Shown here: piece by piece, positions 32,975-42,461 of the stretch
Numbering within the stretch: the stretch's first letter is position 1
Layout of the letters: each line of letters begins with the position of its first letter
Origin: Macrostomum hystrix
Lineage: Eukaryota; Platyhelminthes; Macrostomidae
Assembly: GCA_950097015.1 (NCBI GenBank)
Contig: CATNEN010000011.1
Location: 4,802,501 to 4,866,500, forward strand
Direction: 5' to 3'
Length of the DNA: 64,000 nucleotides
Program-made: the position numbers and the translations under genes
The notes under the pieces: model-generated
The model's database searches: none
What the model saw: the letters and a program-made list of their open reading frames with translations, nothing else
What the model was told of the DNA's origin: nothing

Positions 32975-35900
32975 CTGAGCCTCAGCCTCCTCATCCTGAT
33001 CGCCAGTCAGGGCAGCCCAGGCTTCTTCGTTAACCTCAGCCGGCAGTCTGTCATCCTCGGCGCCATCCTCCAGCACCACGGCGTCAGTGGAAGTCAGCTC
33101 GGGCTCGGGCTTATTAGGCGGAAACGATATGTGGAAGGAGTTCTCACGCAGGGTGATGGTGAGATTCGGCGCTCCGGCAGCCGTGGCATCGCCTGACACG
33201 CCGCCAGTAGGCGGGAAATATCTGCCAGTAGAACGGACAGCTCGTTTGCATAGATCGATGAGCAATTTTCGGTGAGTGAGCACAGCCGGATTCTCGTAGG
33301 CGAACCAGACAGCGGCCTCATTGCAGGCGGACTCAAACGGTGTGAGCACAGCCTGCGGATTGATGTGGCCCAACGCGAATCGGCCATGAATCACAGCCAA
33401 TTGGCGCAGGAAGGCCAGGTTTTTATCCAACTGTCCGGCCAGCTTCAGCTCTTGAAGCCGTCTGGTGTCGTCGTACAGATAGCGCTCGATGGCTGAGCAC
33501 GAGTAGCGATCTTTGTTGCGAACGGAAGCGACCTCGCCAAGCATGCCTTGCACAGTCTGGCGGATCAGGGCCTGCTCCTCTTCGTTAAGTCGGCTGCCAC
33601 CGGCAGTGCGGTTAGATGCCGAGGCTGTTGAGGCTGGGCCAGATTTCTGGTAGGACACTGGAGTGCCGCGGTGACCAGCAGCTTGGATGCCAGACTGAAA
33701 AGAAAAGATTGCAATTTTCGATGCTTGAGGATCTCTGAGGATGATTATCCTGATGAGAGGATCTGTGAGGATGATTATCCTGATGAGAGAATCTGTGAGG
33801 ATGATTATCCTGATGAGAGGATCTGTGAGGATGATTATCCTGATGAAAGGATCTGTGAGGATGATTATCCTGATGAGAGAATCTGTGAGGATGATTATCC
33901 TGATGAGAGGATCTGTGAGGATTATTATCCTGATGAAAGGATCTGTGAGGATGATTATCCTGATGAGAGGATCTCTGAGGATGATTATCCTGATGAGAGG
34001 ATCTCTGAGGATGATTATCCTGATGACAGGATCTGTGAGGATGATTATCCTGTTGAGAGGATCTGTGAGGATGATTATCCAAAAGTGAGGATATTTATCT
34101 CAATGTGAGGATCAGTGAGGATGATTATCCCAATGTGAGGATCTGTGAGGATAATTATCCCACTGTGAGGATCTGAGAGAATATATGATCTAGTAGGAAA
34201 TGAAGTCAATGCGGGGATCTTGAAGAATAGAAATCCCTGTAAAGATCTTAAATGAAGGAAAAAGGGATCTGGGAAACTAGAATCCCTAATGAAGGACATT
34301 AGGATCTAGGAGTTTTGATCCCATTAAGATAAGTTTGATCTTACTTAAATGAACTTACAGGTCCAATATTGGCGGGCCCAGGCGATGACACAGGAAAATC
34401 GATGCCCGTGTATTTCACAGCCATCCGGGCATAATTAACCAAATCCCTGCGGTGGAATAGCAGGGCCGGATGCGCGGCGCAGATCTGAGCGGCAGCTTCG
34501 TTCACAGACAGCTCGTACAGAGTCAGGGGGCGACTCGACGGGCCGCTGGGACGGAACAGCATGGCGTGCCGACGTAGAAGAGCCAGCTGCGATTCAGTGG
34601 CAGTCTCTGGGCTGACACTCTGCAGGCGAACCATTTCCTGGTAGGCCTGGTAGCTGCCCAGTCGCTTGTGATAAGGCTCCGGATAGAAGACGCGATCCTG
34701 GCGTTGCATTTTTGGAGAAAATATTTGAGTATCATCGATTAGTCCATGGACTGGGAGACACCAAAGCCACCTTTGAAATATCCTATCTGATGCTGGGACC
34801 CATTTAACAGCTGGGAAAACTGAATTTATACAGATTAAAGTACAAAATTTATTCTAGTGGAGTTGGGAATCGAAACTCAGACCTTTAAGCCATGAGTCCG
34901 ACGTTGTAAGTACTATGCTACAACCCTCTATCCAGGTCTGGGGTGAAACCTCTAGAGCATTAAAATCTCTAGCCTGAGTCCCTTATAAACACAGGGGAGA
35001 TAAGAGCTTTTATGACAGGCAGACTAAATAAGAGCCTTAGTTATAAATTATGTGAAATCCGGCCTATCCTCCTGTAGCATGTGGCAACTAGATGAACTGA
35101 TAAATTAGAAAATTAGGTGCCTGATATTAGCTGGGATTCGAACTCAAGACCTCTTGAAAATAGTGAAAATCACCTTTAAACTCTTAAGAGTGAATGCGAC
35201 TGCGTCTTTCAAAGCGTCCAGATGCTCCTGCTGAAGGTAGGTACCGCGAAATTGAGCAGTGACATTGGCGGCCGAAGTTTTCGATAAGCCGCTGGGCACT
35301 CCAGCTTGAGCAGCCGATGCAGACGAAGCCGGCTTAGCTGTAGATGACGTCGCGGTGGCAGCGGCGGCAGTGGCAGCGGCGTGAGCGGATTGCATAACAT
35401 ACTGAATCTTGTGAATGCCATAGTCTAGGATGACAGGCTCATCAGGATTGGTCACCTCTTTGCGAGTGATCACATTGCCGTGCGAATCACTCAGGACAAC
35501 AGTTGGCGGGCCGCCGTTCCTGCCGGGCTCCTCCGTGATGATCAGCTGTTCCTCCTCGCCTTCGCCGCCGGCGTCAGCGGCTTGCTGCTGCTGCTGCTGC
35601 TGAGTAGCTTCAGCAGAACTCGATGCTTTCATGTCAATTTCAGTAGCCTAAGGGAGGTAGAAACAATGAACATACTTAGTAACAGCAACATATATACGAA
35701 TAATAGTGTACAACTGTTCAGTCCATAGACGCCACACACCAACAAGTTACCCTATGCTATTATTGTATTATATTTGCACCGGTACATCATTTAGTGACAG
35801 TGGACCTGCAGCCAACGAGGAGGCCATTCTGCCTATTTCGTTGACTCCTGAAACATCTGCCCTGGTTTGCAAAAGTGTGTGTGCTGGGTAAAGATTAACA

Positions 35901-36175
35901 AAAATATAATAGTTTTATACCTGCGATGGCTGCTGAACATTGGCAGCATCGCCAGCAGCTCCGATCTGCTGCTGTTGCTGATCAGTAGCCACAATGACAG
36001 CCTGACCCTCTTCATCAATTTGCAATGTTGCCTCGCCTGACAATATTCTTTGTGCATCCTGAGGTGTCACATAGGCATAGGATGGCTGGCCCTGATTAGC
36101 CTCATCAACAATGACTAGTTTGACAAGCTCCTGTCCGTTCTCATCTTTCACAATCTCTGCATCCATGTCAGCCAT
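32975..36175 (-). CDS. Unrecognised Gln/Ala-rich nuclear-type protein with a duplicated module; 5' gene of, or fused to, LRWD1
   Basis: Exons on the minus strand 36175-35921, 35647-35174, 34697-34359 and 33694-32975, all joined in phase 0. It starts at ATG 36175 (MADMDAEIVKDENGQELV). The N-terminal part is acidic with Gln and Ala runs and short repeated phrases (KLVIVDEANQGQ, PTVVLSDSHGNVIT, PVILDYGIHKIQYV), as in transcription co-factors. Exons 3 and 4 each carry a related segment of about 90 residues: LTLYELSVNEAAAQICAAHP in one and LTPFESACNEAAVWFAYENP in the other, each followed by LL.HR..L...........AV..TG..FP, so an internal duplication is clear. I cannot name the family. The last donor (CAG|GTGAGA at 32975) is in phase with the LRR exon at 32361; if it is not used, the frame stops at 32906. 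No functional residues are recognised. Confidence 0.75.
33725..34085 (+). repeat. 30-bp minisatellite with AGGAT...ATCCT dyad
   Basis: Twelve units of AGGATCTGTGAGGATGATTA followed by TCCTGATGAG in exact 30-base register, then a degenerate continuation to about 34190. Each unit holds AGGAT-GATT-ATCCT, a 5-bp stem with a 4-base loop. It lies in the intron between exons 3 and 4 of the upstream gene. Both strands have long open frames, caused by unit length only. Confidence 0.93.
34735..34940 (-). mobile_element. SINE-B, longest copy, intronic
   Basis: On the minus strand this starts with a tRNA-like head (TTGTAGCATAGTACTTACAA, then GACTCATGGCTTAAAGGTCT and B box GAGTTTCGATTCCC). A body with TTCAGTTTTCCCAGCTGTTA and GGGTCCCAGCATCAGATAGG follows, and it ends with CTCCCAGTCCATGGACT. 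The phrase CAGTTTCCCCAGCTGTAAAA in the sister copy at 41840-41945 resembles the conserved central segment of CORE-type SINEs such as vertebrate MIR; this resemblance is from memory. It sits in the intron between exons 2 and 3 of the minus-strand gene. Confidence 0.75.
35120..35165 (-). mobile_element. tRNA-like B-box remnant of a SINE
   Basis: The minus strand reads AGGTCTTGAGTTCGAATCCC, a good T-arm/B-box match like that of the SINE-B head. It directly adjoins the exon 2 donor at 35173. No A box is visible within the expected distance. Confidence 0.4.
35703..35889 (-). mobile_element. Two adjacent SINE fragments (SINE-B end, SINE-A tail) in intron 1
   Basis: 35707-35740 carries GTACAACTGTTCAGTCCATA and GAC, a SINE-B terminus. 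35780-35889 matches the 3' part of SINE-A (GTACATCATTTAGTGACAGT, AACGAGGAGGCCATTCTGCC, TCGTTGACTCCTGAAACATC). Both lack their tRNA heads. Confidence 0.65.
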
Positions 36176-36179
36176 GACT

Positions 36180-39100
36180 GCTGCTTATTGAAGGTTAACA
36201 GATGTATTGTAAGTATAATAGTTTTCTTGAAGGAACTAATTTGCTCTGTAATAAAACATGTGCATTTAAGAATTTAAATTTAAATTTAAATTAAATTTAA
36301 GAAACAAGCTTTAATATTGAATGGATTCAACCTACAAATCAAGATAGACAAGTAAACAAAAATTACCTGCTCTAGTTTAAGTAACACAATTAACTCACTT
36401 AACTCAAATATAATGCCAAGTATTTGTTAAGTAACATGTTTTGTGGAATTATTAATGTGTACAAATAAAAAAGTTGGATATAAAGTAAAAAAATACAATG
36501 AATAAAAAATACATAAAGTTGCTGACTTTTATTATGAGGCCTGACTTATTTCAACCTTACTAATGCTGCTATTAACCTACATATTAGAAAAAAACTTATA
36601 AAAATACAATCTTTTGCCTTGTTAAGCTTTGACAATATTGTAGTATAAGTCAAATGTTTTAGTAGAGATAAAAACAATTTATGGCCTTCCTATGGCTTGG
36701 TAATGAAAAAAACATTTAAAATGTTTTACATCACAACCTCAAATGGCTAGACAGACAATATATCTAACAATAATCACTCGAATGGACAAGTTGCAACTCA
36801 AAGTTCTGGACTATGTAGGCACATATATCCTGTTTGACACTTATCTACAAGAGTGCATGTGGCACCATCTTTAGTCTTTGGCTTGTGCCAGAAAATTTTC
36901 ATATTTTAACCACTTATATCAGAGTATTGTCAAATATAAAAAAAATTTTTTTGACTTTTGCAAAAAATCTATTTGTATGAATAGTAACTTACAAAACAGG
37001 AAAAGTTAAATGTGTAACAAAAATCTGCCTAATATATAATAAGATATATTATGACACTTATAATTTACTTCAAATTTTATACTTCATAATCTACATAACA
37101 ATACATGACAAATGACAATCATCAAGCTAGTAATCTATAATTGTTAGCATTATCAGAAAAAATATATTTATGCGTAATTATTCAAAAAAACACAAGCTAA
37201 GGCAGGCTACATACATGTGCAACACCTGGCCGAACTGGCCGGTTGAAATGAGGGCCAAGCAAGGTAAGTCACAAAAACCAATTGACCAAGTGCAAAAAAA
37301 TCAAAGGGGGGGGGGCCAAGGGACAAAAAAGGAAGGAGTGAAGAAAAGGAAAGATGGGAGAGAAAAAGAGAGCAAATGAGAGCAAACTAAGTCGTAAGTA
37401 GAGCAATGAAACAAACTAAGTCACAAATGAGAGCAAACTAAGTCATAAATAGAGCAAAAACTAAGTCGCATGGCTGGCTAAGATTTGGGAGGTTGCACAT
37501 GTATGGCAGGCTATAATGTGGAAAGTCAGAGATACATAGTCATAGTTTGTGCAAAGTTAGATTATGCCATTTCCCCCTATAAAAATTACTTTTGAAGTAT
37601 AGTATAAAGAACACTATCTTGATTATAGAAAACTTTTTCATAGCCCAGATCATTCTATGTGCAAGCAAAAAGAAAATAGCAAAAAATATATTTACATGCC
37701 AGTGTGGCCTGCAGAAACAAAATCATAGGGTGAAAAGTTATAATTTAAATTTATAAATGACATAATATATGAAGGAGGAAACAGTATGATTTGTCATAAT
37801 TAAAAAGGATAAAGTTGTTTGCATACAATATTTAACTAAAACCAATAGAGTATTGACGAACCAAAAGGGTAATGTATCATCAACCAAACAAGAATGTGTA
37901 TTTTTTTAACTTCAAACCTAAGCTACAGATTTTCTATTTAAGATATGATGATAAATCAAAAGCCAAGTTATAGAAAACAGTTACATCTTTCTAAAAAGTA
38001 TCTGCTTTTGCTATTTTATCAAATAGAAAAAAGTTATTCCTGTTTTTTATCTAAAACCGAACAATGATTTTTATGTATCTTCAAACTAAACAGAGAATTT
38101 GATGTTTGGTTTTACAATTTGAGTGAGTGGTTTAATCTTGTTTTAAGGAGTGAACTATCATGAATTATGTAATTTGAAAGCATTTTTCATGCTCTATAAA
38201 TAACTACATTTATGGTCATTTAATTGGCAAGAAACCACATACAATCTTCATCTAAAGTACATACTGAAAAATGTTGTTAAAAAGTATGCTTTTGCAATAA
38301 AAATGTCTACTAAAACATCAATATCTTTCTTTCCTCTTAATGTTTCATTGCACATCATGCCTCAGCTTGTAGATAATTTCTTTAACTTTTAAATTAGTTG
38401 TTCTGTGAAACACAATAGCTTGTTTCTGTCTTGCATGAGACCAAGGAAGAAGTCAAAATTCATGTTCGGTTTTGAAAATACACTGTTTGGTTGATGATAC
38501 ATTACCCTAATGATTAATCAATGTTAACTATTTTATAGATGACTTATTTTCTGGTATGCATCTTTGAATGAATTTAAATCTAACTTCAAACAGAATTTTT
38601 TATTGTGCTGGTGCATGTTGTTAAAAATAGATTTTTTTATGTAAATCGCTTTTTGTAGGACAAAAATTTTAATAATATAGCTAGAAGTTAACTTTAATGA
38701 ATGACTTATTTATAATATTGATAACACTAAGTTATTATTTCATGTGGAGCTCAATGTTGTAAAGCTACTGTGACAACAGAAAAAGTCTTTATACAATACT
38801 TATATATACTAATTTTATATTACAATACTATTATGAATTAGCAAAAGGAAGCTCCATCAGTGCTAAATAGAAATAAAGATAGGCCTAATAGTTTAATTGG
38901 CAAATGAAAAACTATGAAACTATGAAAAAACAGTTTTTGATAATCTAAAATTTTCAGATTAGATACACCATTTTTTTAGGAAAAAAATCTAAAAGTGAGT
39001 GATAGGCCTAATGCTGAATAACTGCTTGCTTTCCATTAACTCACCAAAGGGACTGTAATTTTTGTTTGCTGTTGCTAAAATGTGTACAATGCCTAATTGT

Positions 39101-41060
39101 AAGTTAAAAAATGGCTTTAATTTTTTTCTGCCCTGATTAAAAAACACTCTGAAAACAAAACACTGTAAAAGGGATTATGTAAAATAAATTTATATTTTCT
39201 AGAATAAATGATCATTGATTGGTTGACTTCCAATCACGATCAGGACTTTCCTAAGTCAGGAAAGTTAACTTAAGATAACCTGACACTGTCACACTGATGA
39301 TATTCAGAAATTATTTTAGTGATACATAAATAACATGTGATATATCTACTAGAGGGTTCGATTTTTAATTATAGAATGCTACCGCGAAAACATTCGATTT
39401 AACGGGAGCTTTTTAAAACGGTGAAATAAGCTTTACCAAAAATATTCAAAATTTTTAATTTTCAGCAAAACAACAATTTAATTAAATAAAAAATAATTTA
39501 GATTATCATAATCTTCACCTATCGCATTTTAACGTGCTAAATATTTCATAAATACTTCTTCAAACAATGCTAAAGCGTTAGTCGACTTGATATTGTTGAA
39601 AGTTAATTGTCGTAAATTTGTAGCAAAAATGCGTTCTGAATTGTTGTTCAATGCATTTAGCATTTAAGCGTTAAAACAACATTGTATTATTACCATTATA
39701 TATATGTCCTATATTCTTTATATTATTACATTAAATTTTATTATTATATTTTCTTAAGCGTTAGGTTGACTCATTTACCTAAAAAACTTTCTACATTAAA
39801 AATATTAAAGGTATTTAAAATAGCGGTGTCTGATAATGCAACATGCACCAATTTAAAGTTTTTTAAGCTGACATTTTATTGGATGCTCGTCTGTGAAATT
39901 AAAGTACACACTCTTTTCCTTTTTGCCACTTTTGTTAAGACATTATTAGTGCAAAAAATAAATGGCACATTCACTTTTGCTAGTTAAACTATCTTTTTGT
40001 GGGAGAAAATCAAATCCAAATAAATTCATCGAAAAGTATACGTCTCACCTAACAGAGAAGACTACCAAAAAACGGGAAATTTGTTTGAAAATTATAATCT
40101 AACCCATCATGACCCACTTGAATATAAACTCGACAATGACGGTGAAAGCTGTCTTGGTGAAAATAAGATTTATAAAAATGCACTGTTGTCAGTGATAAAA
40201 TATATATTTACAAAGGATGTGTTAAATCACAGCTTGAATCTATTAAATAAATCATTGACGTAAAATTTTGATTTTAATATAGTCGTATATGTTGATGTCA
40301 ATGGAAAGCAAGGAGATTGCACGGTTGCTCATTCCAGTTTGAGAGAGAATCATTAGGAAAATGCAGTTCGACCTGATTTACCTTCATCAAGTCAGGTCAG
40401 GTACTATTTTTTTTGTTTTACTTTGCTTTTATAATGCAGGCAGTTAGTTAAAAGAGAGTTCTATGATCTCGATGGAAACTACCCTACCTGCTACTCGTGT
40501 CAGGAAGCATTGAATGATCAATTGCATTATTCAGCTCTTTTTTGTTTTCATTGAATTCCATGTGCACTTCAATGCAAATAATGACTCTACGCCCTTCCGG
40601 ACTTTCGCAAGTGTCAATTCTCTTCAGAAGCCACTTTCTAAATAAAACTCTTTTCCGCAGGCTAAATAGCAGGGGCGGAGCAGTCCGCACTGTGGACATT
40701 AGGTGCACCGCGGCTATAATAAGTTTTGCGCCAGAATAAAATGGTTATTTTTTCCCAAAGGAATTGTCCTGTGTCATAGAAAAACACTTCTCTGCGAAAG
40801 AATGGTAGTATAAGAGCTATACTTTTGAGCACTTTAGGATTTAGTAATCGATTTTTGGCCATAGCACCAAGGTGCACACTTACTGGACACTAACGCTTCC
40901 CTCACGCTGTTATGCCTGCGCGCTGATTTCTTCAAATTCAGCAGCCCAGCACACGCAGGGGAGCCAGTCAAAAGATTGTTCAAGCCGCATTGCTGTTTGC
41001 TCTATGCATGGGGGGACGACATGAGGCCAACCCGCGCTAACACCTGACCACACTGTCGCC
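36180..41060. other. Gene-free AT-rich intergenic region, about 4.9 kb
   Basis: No convincing exon on either strand. It holds a run of eleven G near 37307, a short degenerate repeat of GAGAGCAAACTAAGTCATAA near 37375-37465, and a long inverted repeat pair (see 37867-38512). Open frames such as 39682-39987 are Tyr/Phe/Leu-rich products of AT-rich DNA. Confidence 0.5.
37867..38512. repeat. Inverted-repeat-bounded segment, candidate MITE
   Basis: GGGTAATGTATCATCAACCA plus AAC starts at 37867 and its perfect reverse complement (24 bases) ends at 38512. Weaker similarity continues inward (TGTATTTT, CCGAACA). The segment is 646 bases with no open frame. No target duplication is obvious, so a non-autonomous DNA transposon is only one reading. 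Confidence 0.5.
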
Positions 41061-41067
41061 TATATAA
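41061..41067 (+). promoter_or_regulatory. TATA box candidate
   Basis: TATATAA lies 105 bases upstream of the ATG at 41166. A CAG directly before CATGGGG at 41164 could also be a 3' splice site, so the transcription start is uncertain. Confidence 0.4.
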
Positions 41068-41165
41068 CCAGTCTGAACTAATGCCAGCCCACAAAAAGGG
41101 CGTCCTTATATTGAGAGTCATAACAAGGTAACTTATACACTCTGATAAGTGCTTCAAAACGCAGC

Positions 41166-41624
41166 ATGGGGGGCACACAGTCGTGGCTGGCTTGCGACGG
41201 CACTTACCCGACTGCGGCCCCGGTGCCAGGCCAGCAGCAGGCAGCTCCTGGAGGTCTACCAGACGGCAACCTTCTCATAGCTGTGATCATGTTCGTTGTC
41301 ACGGTCTTCCTGCTGTTGAGCCTGACCTGCCTGGGTCACTGCATTGCCATCGCCTGGCGAAGGAAGCCGCCAATGGACCACTCCGCGGCCGCCGTTCACT
41401 CGGCCAGCCAGCATTCAGCTTCAGTTCACGTGACTATGGAAGCTGAGAATGAAGAGCTGACAGCCTCCGACATGAGCTCTTCCGACAGTGACGAATCTGA
41501 CATTGACAGCGTCACGGCCAGGGCGATGCAGCTGGCGGCAAGTCGGCGAATGAGCCGCAGCCCCGCCGCTGTTGGTGGCATAGGAAAACACAATGGGTTT
41601 GACAATGGGGGCTTTGTGCACTAG
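41166..41624 (+). CDS. Small single-pass membrane protein, unrecognised
   Basis: 152 residues. A short N-terminal segment contains two Cys and a Pro/Gln-rich stretch. One strong hydrophobic helix follows at about residues 33-60 (LLIAVIMFVVTVFLLLSLTC), and then a basic stop-transfer (AWRRKPP). The cytoplasmic tail is acidic and Ser-rich (ASDMSSSDSDESDIDS) and could be phosphorylated by CK2-type kinases. Without a signal peptide the likely topology is N-out/C-in (type III) or a reverse arrangement. An AATAAA at 41699-41704 lies 75 bases after the stop. I do not recognise the family; the high GC content and codon use support a real gene. Confidence 0.7.
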   Translation: MGGTQSWLACDGTYPTAAPVPGQQQAAPGGLPDGNLLIAVIMFVVTVFLLLSLTCLGHCIAIAWRRKPPMDHSAAAVHSASQHSASVHVTMEAENEELTASDMSSSDSDESDIDSVTARAMQLAASRRMSRSPAAVGGIGKHNGFDNGGFVH

Positions 41625-41698
41625 GTTTGTAGGTATTGAACCTTCCAATTTGATGCTATGTTGCGCTATGAATTGCATCAGTTTGTATGTATCAAATT

Positions 41699-41704
41699 AA
41701 ATAA
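41699..41704 (+). terminator. Polyadenylation signal
   Basis: AATAAA 75 bases after the stop codon of the small membrane protein gene. Confidence 0.6.
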
Positions 41705-41839
41705 ACTATTTCAAGAATTGCGTCGAAAACAAAGTAGTGTGTCTTACTAATGGCGTCTCCTAAGTGCGTCTCCCTAACTGATTGAAATGATAAGCCTATC
41801 TAGGCTGCAAATGATGGTCCAGCGCTTCCAAAGCCTGTG

Positions 41840-41945
41840 TACAACATGTCAGTCCATGGACTTGTGGCCGCAAAACCCACCGAAAATTCTCTCCCAGTTG
41901 ATGCTGGTACCCATTTTACAGCTGGGGAAACTGAAGCAAAATTGA
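41840..41945 (-). mobile_element. SINE-B copy
   Basis: The minus strand reads CTTCAGTTTCCCCAGCTGTA, AAATGGGTACCAGCATCAAC, then the terminal AGTCCATGGACT at 41851-41862 and TGTTGTACA. It is the best preserved body segment of the family; the tRNA head is missing or too degraded to see. Confidence 0.75.
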
Positions 41946-42416
41946 ATTATGATTTTCTTCAAGCACCCAAATATTGCATCGCATATGGACTGAGTTCATT
42001 CGGGCTATGTACTCTGAAAGCAAGTACGATGAATCTGCTGCCTGTACCTTGGATTAGTATGAAGGCCGTCACATTTCTTGGAAATTATACTGCCTGCCTT
42101 GTCAAAACCCCGTCCAATGTCTGACAATAAAGTGCAAACGAAAAAACGGAGAGATGGCGAGACTTTTCTGAAAGATGTACTCATCCGTCCAGCACTGTAC
42201 TCATTTCTCCAGTACAATAGAAAAAGGGATACTTTTAACTGTTTTTTCAGTACTGCTTTCGGCGAATGAACAATAGACCAAATAAATATAAGCTTTCACA
42301 GCTATCTGCCACAGCAAAATGCGTCTATCTATTTCATTAGCAGTTTATATATTGCTGTATAATTTAAATTCAACACTAACAAACAAGAAAAAGTAAAAAA
42401 ACGCGTGAGTTTTCGT

Positions 42417-42423
42417 TATAAAA
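42417..42423 (+). promoter_or_regulatory. TATA box of the first IFIT-like gene
   Basis: TATAAAA, with its first base 45 bases upstream of the ATG at 42462. Allowing about 30 bases to the start site, the 5' UTR would be only about 15 bases. The second IFIT-like gene has no equivalent box. Confidence 0.5.
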
Positions 42424-42461
42424 CAGAAGCTTCACAGACAACAACTTGAGAAGTCAGGACT

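Noticed and set aside
42300-42461. Interferon-type response element upstream of the IFIT-like gene
   Set aside because: Only A-rich GAAA-like strings are present; I could not find a convincing GAAANNGAAA arrangement conserved between the two gene copies.
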